Origin: Kineosporia babensis
GTDB taxonomy: Bacteria; Actinomycetota; Actinomycetes; Actinomycetales; Kineosporiaceae
Assembly (NCBI RefSeq): GCF_021129305.1
Contig: NZ_JAJOMB010000010.1
Coordinates: 211,101-275,100 of the forward strand
Length of the DNA stretch: 64,000 nt
Direction: 5' to 3'
Part shown: in pieces, positions 29,133-36,359 of the stretch
How positions within the stretch are numbered: position 1 is the first letter of the stretch
Layout: the number at the start of each line of letters is the position of its first letter
Translations under genes and position numbers: made by a program
Notes under the pieces: model-generated
What the model was told of the DNA's origin: nothing
The model's input: the letters and a program-made list of their open reading frames with translations, nothing else
The model's database searches: none

Positions 29133-30047
29133 CTACTCACCCGGCTGCGAGTTCAGCGCCGAAAGCAGCGCCTCGGCACTGGTGACCGGCAGCCGCCCCG
29201 AGGCCAGGGCCCGATCCGCGGTGGCCCGGGCCATCGCCCGGTAGGTCTCCAGCGTGCCCTCGCCGTTCTCGCCCGTCGCCCGGATGGCCGCCAGGTGCGA
29301 GGTCAGGGTGCCCGCATCGCCCCGCGCCACCGGACCGGTCAGCGCGCTGTCCCCGGCCCGCAGCGAGTTGTCCAGCGAGGCCGACAACAGCGGCGCCAGC
29401 AGCCGGGCCGGATCCTCCACCCCCGCGTCCCGCAGCAGGTCGAGCGCCTGAGAGACCAGGGTGACCAGGTGGTTCGAGCCGTGCGCGAGCGCCGCGTGGT
29501 AGAGCCCGCGCATCTGCTCGGCGATCACCACCGGCTCGGCGCCCATCTCCACCACCAGGGCCTGGGCGATCGGCAGCACCGGGCCGGGGGCGCTGACCCC
29601 GAAGCAGCAGTCCACCAGGCGGCTCAGGTCCAGGCTGGTCCCGGTGAAGGTCATCGCCGGGTGCAGGGCCAGCGGGATCGCCCCGCGGCCGACCGCCGGC
29701 TCCAGCACCTTCCAGCCGAAGCGCCCGCTGGTGTGCACCAGCAGCTGGCCGGGCTGCCAGGCCCCGGTCTCGGCCAGGCCGGAGACCAGCACCGGCAGAG
29801 CGTCGTCCGGGATCGCGATGAGCACCAGCTCGGCGCGCTCCACCACGTCCGGGATCTCCAGCACCGGCACCCCGGGCAGCAGCGCGTTGGCCCGCTCCAG
29901 GCTGTCTTCGGACACCGCGCTCACCCCGACCACGGCATGCCCGGCCGCGCGCAGGGCCGAGCCGAGTACCGCCCCGACCCGGCCGGCCCCGATCACGCCT
30001 ACCCCGAGTCGGCCCGGGCGGTCAGCAGGATTATGGGTTTCAGACAC
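29133..30047 (-). CDS. Rossmann-like plus DUF2520 domain protein
   Basis: 304 residues. N-terminal NAD(P)-binding Rossmann-like domain (VGVIGAGRVGAVLGSALRAA, then strands ending LVLIAIPDDAL), C-terminal DUF2520 helical domain (HPAMTFTGTSLDLSRL, then YHAALAHGSNHLVTL). The family resembles ProC and 3-hydroxyisobutyrate dehydrogenases but its reaction is not established; it is a regular companion of panC in actinomycetes, so a pantothenate-linked reduction is an inference. GTG start; TACTCT six bases upstream overlaps a GGAG, so leadered or leaderless translation are both possible. Confidence 0.87.
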   Translation of the reverse strand: MSETHNPADRPGRLGVGVIGAGRVGAVLGSALRAAGHAVVGVSAVSEDSLERANALLPGVPVLEIPDVVERAELVLIAIPDDALPVLVSGLAETGAWQPGQLLVHTSGRFGWKVLEPAVGRGAIPLALHPAMTFTGTSLDLSRLVDCCFGVSAPGPVLPIAQALVVEMGAEPVVIAEQMRGLYHAALAHGSNHLVTLVSQALDLLRDAGVEDPARLLAPLLSASLDNSLRAGDSALTGPVARGDAGTLTSHLAAIRATGENGEGTLETYRAMARATADRALASGRLPVTSAEALLSALNSQPGE

Positions 30048-30167
30048 CTCCGCAGAGTAACCGCCGGTCGGCGCCCGGTACGGCTGCCTGGCCGGGCAGC
30101 GGCACGGGCCGGACTCCGTACGAACAGGGCAGGGCGGGCTTCCTGGTCGGCCGCGTAGGGTTGCCGC

Positions 30168-30905
30168 GTGGGACGTCACGAACGCATTGCCGAACTGGCC
30201 GGCCTGGATCGACCGGGCCTGGAGATCGCCGATCTGGCCTCGGGGGCGGGGCGCACGGTCAGAGCCCTGCTGCGGGCCACCGCGACGACCGGGAACGAGC
30301 CGGGGCGGGTACACGCGGTCGATGCGGCCTCCAATCTGGACGACGAGGTGTTGCACGACGCCCGGGTCCGCTCCGTGCTGGCCGACCTGGACGAGCCGCT
30401 GCCGTTCGCCGACACCTCACTGGACCGGGTGATCTCGCTGAACGCGGCCGAGCACCTGGACGATCCGACCGCCCACCTGGCCGAGTGCTACCGGGTGCTG
30501 CGGCCGGGCGGGCTGCTGGTGCTGGCCCACAGCGACTGGGACACGGCGTTGTTCGCCAGTGCCGACGACGCGCTGACCCGGCTGCTGGTGGACCGTTTCG
30601 TCTCCACCGTGCCGCAGTTCGCCGAGCGGGCCGACGGTTTCATGGGCCGCAAGCTGCTCGGCCTGGCCACCCGCTCGCCGTTCGAGCTGGTCAGTGCGGA
30701 CACCTGGGCGGACTGCCACCGGCGCTTCGACCAGGGGTCGGTCAGCTGGAAGGTGGCGATGGGGGTCCTGGCCGCCACCAAGAACGATCCAGAACTGGCC
30801 ACCCGCGCGGTCACCTGGGTGGAAGGGCTGGCCGAGCTCGCGGCGGAGGGCAAGTTCCTGTTCGCGGTCACCGATGTCGCCCTGGTGCTCCGCCGTCCGG
30901 AGTGA
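30168..30905 (+). CDS. class I SAM-dependent methyltransferase
   Basis: 245 residues. SAM-binding loop around IADLASGAGRTVRALLRA (A-S-G-A-G replaces the usual GCGTG), VHAVDAASNL, LPFADTSLDRVISLNAAEHL (post-motif loop typical of Methyltransf_11) and CYRVLRPGGLLVLAHSDWD. Substrate unknown. GTG start with TAGGGT six bases upstream. Its stop overlaps the next gene's ATG by one base, so it is translationally coupled to the MidA-like gene. Confidence 0.85.
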   Translation: MGRHERIAELAGLDRPGLEIADLASGAGRTVRALLRATATTGNEPGRVHAVDAASNLDDEVLHDARVRSVLADLDEPLPFADTSLDRVISLNAAEHLDDPTAHLAECYRVLRPGGLLVLAHSDWDTALFASADDALTRLLVDRFVSTVPQFAERADGFMGRKLLGLATRSPFELVSADTWADCHRRFDQGSVSWKVAMGVLAATKNDPELATRAVTWVEGLAELAAEGKFLFAVTDVALVLRRPE

Positions 30906-31765
30906 TGCTGCAGTGGCAAGACGCCTGGCAGAGAGCGCTTTACGGGCCGGGCGGCTTCTACCGGCGACCGGAAGGGCCGGCCGGGCACTTCCGGACCGCT
31001 TCGCACGCGGCCCCCGACGAGCTGGCCGAGGCGATCGCCCGGCTCGCCGTTTCGGTGGGGGCAAGCCGAATTGTAGACGTCGGTGCTGGGCGGGGTGAAT
31101 TGCTCACCTCCCTGGTTTCCCAGGATCTGAAAGAGCTTTGGGGCGTCGACGTGGTGGCCCGCCCGCCGGGCCTACCCTCGTCCGTCCAATGGGCCGCGGG
31201 GCTGAACGTGCTGCCGGACGAAGCCTTTGAAGACGCTCTGGTGATCGTCTGGGAGCTTCTCGACGTGGTGCCGCTGCCGGTGCTGGAGATCGACGAAAGG
31301 GGTTGCCCGTCGCTCGTTCTGGTCGACCCGAGAACCGGACGCGAGAAACTGGCGGGACCACCTCGTCCGCAATTTCGGCTCTGGATCGACGAATGGTGGC
31401 CGCCGGACGCCCTGGAGGAGGGCGATCGGCTCGAGGTCGGCCTGCCCCGCGATCTCTTCTGGCGCGACCTGACCGAGCGCGCCTGGCGGGCCGGGGCCCG
31501 AGCCGCACTCTGCGTCGACTACGCCCACACCCGCTCCGAACGCCCTGCTCAGGGCAGCCTGACCGGTTTTCGCAGCGGCCGCGCGGTGCCGCCGCGACCG
31601 GACGGATCGATGGACCTCACCGCGCACGTCGCCATCGACTCGATCGCCGGGACGACCATGTGGACCACTCAGGCCGACGCCCTGGCCGAACTGGGCGTAC
31701 GCGATCAGGAACTGCTCGACCCCGGCGGCCTAGGTGGGTTCGCCTGGCTGCTGCAGATGCCCTGA
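30905..31765 (+). CDS. MidA-like SAM-dependent methyltransferase (COG1565)
   Basis: 286 residues. SAM-binding loop RIVDVGAGRGELLTSLVS, then the family motif VIVWELLDVVPLPVLE, which aligns with the E-x-L-D-x-x-P signature of MidA/NDUFAF7 arginine methyltransferases, and LCVDYAHTRSERP later. Eukaryotic NDUFAF7 methylates an arginine of the complex I 49-kDa subunit, the counterpart of NuoD; a nuoD gene lies 2.1 kb downstream here. Bacterial MidA substrates are not settled. Tail-to-tail overlap of 36 bases with the PH-domain gene. Confidence 0.8.
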   Translation: MLQWQDAWQRALYGPGGFYRRPEGPAGHFRTASHAAPDELAEAIARLAVSVGASRIVDVGAGRGELLTSLVSQDLKELWGVDVVARPPGLPSSVQWAAGLNVLPDEAFEDALVIVWELLDVVPLPVLEIDERGCPSLVLVDPRTGREKLAGPPRPQFRLWIDEWWPPDALEEGDRLEVGLPRDLFWRDLTERAWRAGARAALCVDYAHTRSERPAQGSLTGFRSGRAVPPRPDGSMDLTAHVAIDSIAGTTMWTTQADALAELGVRDQELLDPGGLGGFAWLLQMP

Positions 31766-33253
31766 CGCCTGGGGCCCGGACCTCTCCATCCAGCGTTCCG
31801 GGCCGGACGCCTTGCGCGCTTGCTCGGCCCGGATCGACTGCACCGCAATGAGTTCCGAGGCCTCGGCCTGATCCAGGTGCGAGGCGGTGGGCGAGACCGG
31901 GCCGGCGGTGGAATGCATGGTGAAAGACGCCAGCCCGAGCCGCCGCTGCAACGGGCCCTGGGTCAGGCCGAGGCTCTGGGTGCGGGCGTGCGGGACGATG
32001 TCGAGGTGCCGGTAGATCCGGCCGCTGCGGATCAGCACGGCCTGGTCGGTGACGCGAACCCCGGAGCGCCCCCAGGAGATCGGGTCCACCCAGCGCGAAC
32101 GCCTCGGCGCGGTGAGGAAATTCGCGGCCGGCCCGGCCCCGGTCAGGCCGGCGTCGACCACGTCCCACGGGTTCTCGCCCGGCCGCACCCCCAGATCGGG
32201 CAGGACCAGCGCGAGCACGCCGACCGCCTCGACCTTGGGCCCGACCGGCAGCAGGGTGCTGCCGGACTCCGAGTCGTTGTCGTCGCCCCCGTACCCGGCG
32301 ATGTTCACGTGCACCGTCCACCAGCCCAGCTGCCGCCAGAGCAGGCCCTGGCTGAGCCGGACCGCCTGCACCCGGCCCGGCGGCACCGTCTGGGTACGCT
32401 GCTCGAGCAGGCCGTAGCGCAGGCGCAGACCGTCGGGCGAGTCGGCGATCCGGAAGCCGAAGCCGTTGCTGAACCGGGTCCAGAGCATGCCCGCGGCGCC
32501 CAGCAGCGGGGCGAACGAACCGGCCAGCGGGCCCGGATGCCCGATCCACAGGCTGATCCCGGCGAGCACCAGCACCCCGCCCACGAAGCCGATCGCCGGG
32601 CCGCTGACCAGCAGCGAAAGGATCAGCCGGCCGACCGGGACCTCCAGGGTGGAGCGCTCGGGCGCCTCCGGGGCCTCCGGCCCGTCGTAACGCACCCCGG
32701 CGGCCGAGGCCAGCAGATGGTTGCGCAGCACCCGGGCGTCGTCCTCGCGCAGGAACGAGAGCGCGACGTTGGACTCCTTGCCGCCGGCCACCTCCACGGT
32801 GAGCCGGGCCAGGCCGAGCAGCCGGGCCAGGAACGGCTGCACCACGTCGACCGCCTGCATCCGGTCCAGCCGGGCCCGGCGCTGCTGCCGGAACAGGATG
32901 CCGGTGTGCAGTTCCAGCGCCTCGTCGAGCACCCGGAACCGGGTGGCCCGCCAGGACGCGAAGGCCAGGCCGACCCCGGCCAGCACGATCAGCAGCAGGA
33001 CCGCCCCGCCGCCGAGCAGCCAGCGCCCGGCCACGTGCGGGCCCTCGAAGTCGGCGTCACCGGCGATGAAGTCGTTGCCGAAGCTCTGCACCACGAACAG
33101 CAGCACCACGGCGATGACCTGCCAGGAACGCAGCAGCGGGGTGGCCGGGTGCATCAGGTGCCACTCGCCGTCGGCCAGGCCGGAGTACGCCGGCAGCCCC
33201 GGTTCCGGCGGCGGCGGTGCGGTGCTGGAGCCGGGTTCGGGCGGCTGGGTCAC
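31730..33253 (-). CDS. bacterial PH-domain membrane protein (YdbT-like)
   Basis: 507 residues. N-terminal proline-rich tail, then two hydrophobic pairs (about residues 45-110 and 215-275) separated by soluble beta-rich segments that contain the bPH_2 signature (FRVLDEALELHTGILFRQQRR, RLDRMQAVDVVQPF, and a repeat RLRYGLLEQRTQTVPPGRVQ, then VRIYRHLDIV-like strand near the C terminus). Homologues occur as YdbS/YdbT pairs, proposed to act in envelope processes. GTG start overlaps the stop of the shorter partner by four bases. C-terminal tail runs antisense to the MidA-like gene end. Confidence 0.82.
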   Translation of the reverse strand: MTQPPEPGSSTAPPPPEPGLPAYSGLADGEWHLMHPATPLLRSWQVIAVVLLFVVQSFGNDFIAGDADFEGPHVAGRWLLGGGAVLLLIVLAGVGLAFASWRATRFRVLDEALELHTGILFRQQRRARLDRMQAVDVVQPFLARLLGLARLTVEVAGGKESNVALSFLREDDARVLRNHLLASAAGVRYDGPEAPEAPERSTLEVPVGRLILSLLVSGPAIGFVGGVLVLAGISLWIGHPGPLAGSFAPLLGAAGMLWTRFSNGFGFRIADSPDGLRLRYGLLEQRTQTVPPGRVQAVRLSQGLLWRQLGWWTVHVNIAGYGGDDNDSESGSTLLPVGPKVEAVGVLALVLPDLGVRPGENPWDVVDAGLTGAGPAANFLTAPRRSRWVDPISWGRSGVRVTDQAVLIRSGRIYRHLDIVPHARTQSLGLTQGPLQRRLGLASFTMHSTAGPVSPTASHLDQAEASELIAVQSIRAEQARKASGPERWMERSGPQASGHLQQPGEPT

Positions 33254-33744
33254 AGCCCCGCCAGCCGGGCCTCGCCGCGGGAGGCCAGCCGGTCGCGTAA
33301 CCGGGCCGCCTCCTGAGCATTCAGCCCCGGGATGCGGGCGTCGGTACCGGCCGAGGCGGTGTGCAGCTGGACGTGCGCCACGTCGAACAACCGGTCGATC
33401 GGGCCGGCCTGCACGTCCACGAACTGCATCCGGCCGTACGGCACCACCACCAGGGCCCGGAACATCACCCCGTGCCGGATCATCAGATCGTCGGCCCGCT
33501 CTGCGTAACCCCAGGCCCCGACCTGGCGCCCGATCAGCCACCATTCCCAGGCGAACGTGGCCACGAGCAGCGCGCTGCCGATCCACAGCCAGGGGGTGAA
33601 CAGCACCGCGAGAACGCTGAACACAACCACGCCAACGGTGTTCAGCAAGGCCGCGATCAGGCGTCTGACCTTGGCCAGGCCCGGCGAGATCGGCGTCCAG
33701 ACCACACCGTCGGCATCGAACACGTCGCCCAGAGTCCCGGCCAT
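33250..33744 (-). CDS. bacterial PH-domain membrane protein (YdbS-like)
   Basis: 164 residues. Two adjacent transmembrane helices ([19 protein letters not shown] then [20 protein letters not shown], about residues 31-72), followed by a single bPH_2 domain ([41 protein letters not shown]). Usual partner of the longer YdbT-like protein, to which it is coupled by GTGA overlap. First gene of the two-gene minus-strand operon. Confidence 0.84.
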   Translation of the reverse strand: MAGTLGDVFDADGVVWTPISPGLAKVRRLIAALLNTVGVVVFSVLAVLFTPWLWIGSALLVATFAWEWWLIGRQVGAWGYAERADDLMIRHGVMFRALVVVPYGRMQFVDVQAGPIDRLFDVAHVQLHTASAGTDARIPGLNAQEAARLRDRLASRGEARLAGL

Positions 33745-33883
33745 AGTCGCAGGATGTCACACCCGCCCCGGCATACCTATAGGACGGCTATGTACCCGTC
33801 CCGACGCCCGGATCGCACCTCCCGGCGCCTTCTGCGGCCCGGGTATCCCGCTTCCTGCTGCCGGATCCGCTCCATCCGGGTGG

Positions 33884-35095
33884 ATGCGTGACAGACTCGT
33901 CCGGGTGACCTCGACGGAGCCGGCGAGCAGCAGCACGGACCCGCGCGCGCTGACCGTGGCGCTCGGCTCCACCGGCCTGAGCACCTCCGACATGGTCCTC
34001 AACATCGGCCCCCAGCATCCGGCCACGCACGGCGTGCTGCGGCTGCGGATCGTGGTGGACGGCGAGCGGGTGCTGAGCGCCGAGCCGGTCGTCGGTTACA
34101 TGCACCGCGGCGCCGAGAAGCTGTTCGAGGTGCGCGACTACCGGCAGATCATCGTGCTGGCCAACCGGCACGACTGGCTCTCGGCGTTCGCCAACGAGCT
34201 CGGCGTGGTGCTGGCCGCCGAGCAGCTGCTGGGCACCGAGGTACCCGAGCGCGCGGTCTGGGCCCGCACCCTGCTGGCCGAGCTGAACCGCATCCTCAAC
34301 CACCTGATGTTCCTCGGCTCCTACCCGCTCGAGCTGGGCGCGATCACCCCGGTCTTCTACTCCTTCACCGAGCGCGAGGAGCTGCAGGCGGTGATGGAGG
34401 AGATCGCCGGCGGCCGGATCCACTACATGTTCAACCGGGTCGGCGGGCTGAAGGAGGACCTGCCGGCCGGCTGGCTGGCCCGGGTGCAGAAGACCAGCGC
34501 TTCGGTGCGGCGGCGGTTGCCCCGGCTGGAGGGCCTGATCGTCGGTAACGAGATCCTGCAGGCCCGGACTCGAGGGGTCGGGGTGCTCGACCGGCAGACC
34601 GCGGCGGCCTACGGGGTGAGCGGACCGGTGGCGCGAGCCAGCGGGCTGGACGTGGATCTGCGGCGGGACGACCCGTACCTGGCCTACGGCGAGCTGTTCG
34701 CGCCGGGTGGGCCGGGCCGGGTGGTCACCCGCACCGAGGGCGACTGCCTGGCGCGGTTCCAGGTGCTGCTGGAACAGGTTCACGTCAGCCTGGACCTGGT
34801 GGATGCCTGCGTGGACCGGCTGCGCTCACTGCCGCCGGGGCCGATCAACGTGAAACTGCCCAAGGTGCTGAAGGTTCCGCCGGGTCACGTCTACCGGTGG
34901 ACCGAGAACCCGCTGGGCCTGAACGGGTACTACCTGGTCTCGAAGGGCGACAAGGTGCCCTGGCGGCTGAAGCTGCGCTCGGCCTCGTTCAGCAACGTCC
35001 AGGTGCTCAGCCGGCTTCTGCCGGGAACCCTGCTCTCCGATCTGGTCGCGATCCTGGGGTCCACCTTCTTCGTGGTGGGGGACGTCGACAAATGA
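33884..35095 (+). CDS. nuoD: orphan NADH-quinone oxidoreductase subunit D (NuoD2-type)
   Basis: 403 residues, 49-kDa-type complex I subunit that lines the quinone site. Diagnostic text: [61 protein letters not shown] split over two stretches, [12 protein letters not shown] and the C-terminal [26 protein letters not shown]. It resembles the second nuoD of streptomycetes, which lies away from the main nuo operon. No other nuo gene is in the window. ATG at 33884; GTG at 33905 is an alternative. A MidA-like methyltransferase gene lies upstream. Confidence 0.92.
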   Translation: MRDRLVRVTSTEPASSSTDPRALTVALGSTGLSTSDMVLNIGPQHPATHGVLRLRIVVDGERVLSAEPVVGYMHRGAEKLFEVRDYRQIIVLANRHDWLSAFANELGVVLAAEQLLGTEVPERAVWARTLLAELNRILNHLMFLGSYPLELGAITPVFYSFTEREELQAVMEEIAGGRIHYMFNRVGGLKEDLPAGWLARVQKTSASVRRRLPRLEGLIVGNEILQARTRGVGVLDRQTAAAYGVSGPVARASGLDVDLRRDDPYLAYGELFAPGGPGRVVTRTEGDCLARFQVLLEQVHVSLDLVDACVDRLRSLPPGPINVKLPKVLKVPPGHVYRWTENPLGLNGYYLVSKGDKVPWRLKLRSASFSNVQVLSRLLPGTLLSDLVAILGSTFFVVGDVDK

Positions 35096-35096
35096 C

Positions 35097-35153
35097 AACT
35101 GGGGACGCGGTCGAGGGTTGGTCGCTCAGCAACCCTCGACCGCGTCCCCAGTT
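35097..35153. terminator. perfect 24-bp hairpin, bidirectional terminator
   Basis: Left arm 35097-35120 and right arm 35130-35153 are exact reverse complements, loop GTCGCTCAG. It starts one base after the nuoD stop and ends seven bases before the stop of the converging beta-helix gene. The outer arm AACTGGGGACG belongs to the palindrome family noted elsewhere. Confidence 0.9.
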
Positions 35154-35159
35154 CCCGGA

Positions 35160-36359
35160 TCATTTACGGCACTTGACCGTGCTCGCCCCTTCGCCCGCGT
35201 TTCGCGCAGTGTTGTTGCAGCGCACCACGTTCCCGCTGTGCCGTTTCGTCACGTTGATCGCGTAGCCGTTGCCGCGCACGGTGGACCGGTTGGCGCTGAA
35301 CAGGTTCCGCCAGCCCCAGCCGTCCAGGATCTCGATCACCTTGTAGCCGTCGGCCCGCGAGTCCACCCCGATGTTGCCCGAGATCAGCCAGCCATTGCCC
35401 TTCACGTCGACCCAGCTGTCGCCCTCGGTCATCGCCGAACCGTCGAAGCGGTTGCCGTTCAGCACGCCGCCGCTGGTGCCCTCTTTGATGTCGACGTTCT
35501 CGGCGGTGGTGCCGGAGATCCGGTTGTTCAGGATGAAGTTGTCGTTGCTGGGATCGGGCTTGCAGTCGGTGTACTCGCACCAGTTGCTCTCGGCCGTGCC
35601 GATGTAGATGCCCTCGCCGAACTTCGGCTTCCGGTTGCCGGTGTCGCGGATCGTCAGCCCGCGCACCACATTGCGCCGGCTGCTGGTGCGCAGGTGCACC
35701 GCCTCGTCACCGATCCGCTCGACCAGGAGGTTCTGCAGGCCGATCCCGCGCCCGCGGTCGACCATCACCCCCTTCTGCCCGTTGCGCACGGTGAAACCGT
35801 CCACCCGCCAGTTGGTCGCGCCGTCGAAGTGCAGCGCGTAGCCGCCCTTGATCGCCCCGGCGTCGATCACCGCGTTGCGGCTGCCGCACAGGTAGATCGG
35901 CTTGGCCGCGGAACCGTCGCGGGTGGTGCGGAACTCGCCGTTGTACAGACCGTCGGCGAGCTGGATCGAGGCACCGGGCTCGGCCGTGTCCAGGGCCTTC
36001 TGCAGCTGGTCGCTGGTGGCCACCTTGACCGTGGCCTTGGGGCAGGTGAAGACCCCGATCGGCGCCTTCTTCCACTTGTTCACGGCGGGGAGTTTGGCCC
36101 GGGCAGCGGCGGTTCCGACTTCCTCGCCACTGCCGTCGTCGAGTTGCTCGTACTCCATCGCGTCGCCGGAGCCGTCGGTGCTGCTGCTCTCGGTCGGAGC
36201 TGGGGTGGGAGGCATCACCGGGGCGGGGGTGGCGACGGTTCGCTCGGCGCTGTTCTTCTCGTCGTCACCGCTGTGCCCGACCGCCCAGCCGGCGCCGAAC
36301 GTCACCACCATGCCAAGGGCGGCAGCGGCCATCAGGGGACGATTGACCGGGCTGCTCAT
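35160..36359 (-). CDS. exported parallel beta-helix protein, third gene of the polysaccharide operon
   Basis: 399 residues. N-terminal signal/anchor (PLMAAAALGMVVTFGAGWAV, about 8-27), a Pro/Ser/Thr-rich linker to about residue 90, then a right-handed parallel beta-helix with PbH1-like rungs: IQLADGLYNGEF, AVIDAGAIKGGYALHFDGAT, WRVDGFTVRNGQKGVMV, VVRGLTIRDTG, FILNNRISGTTAENVD, FSANRSTVRGNGYAI. Cysteines in the helix may form disulfides. Such folds are seen in pectate lyases, AlgG/mannuronan epimerases and other polysaccharide-acting proteins; no catalytic residues can be assigned. Overlaps the preceding gene by four bases (ATGA). Confidence 0.82.
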   Translation of the reverse strand: MSSPVNRPLMAAAALGMVVTFGAGWAVGHSGDDEKNSAERTVATPAPVMPPTPAPTESSSTDGSGDAMEYEQLDDGSGEEVGTAAARAKLPAVNKWKKAPIGVFTCPKATVKVATSDQLQKALDTAEPGASIQLADGLYNGEFRTTRDGSAAKPIYLCGSRNAVIDAGAIKGGYALHFDGATNWRVDGFTVRNGQKGVMVDRGRGIGLQNLLVERIGDEAVHLRTSSRRNVVRGLTIRDTGNRKPKFGEGIYIGTAESNWCEYTDCKPDPSNDNFILNNRISGTTAENVDIKEGTSGGVLNGNRFDGSAMTEGDSWVDVKGNGWLISGNIGVDSRADGYKVIEILDGWGWRNLFSANRSTVRGNGYAINVTKRHSGNVVRCNNTARNAGEGASTVKCRK

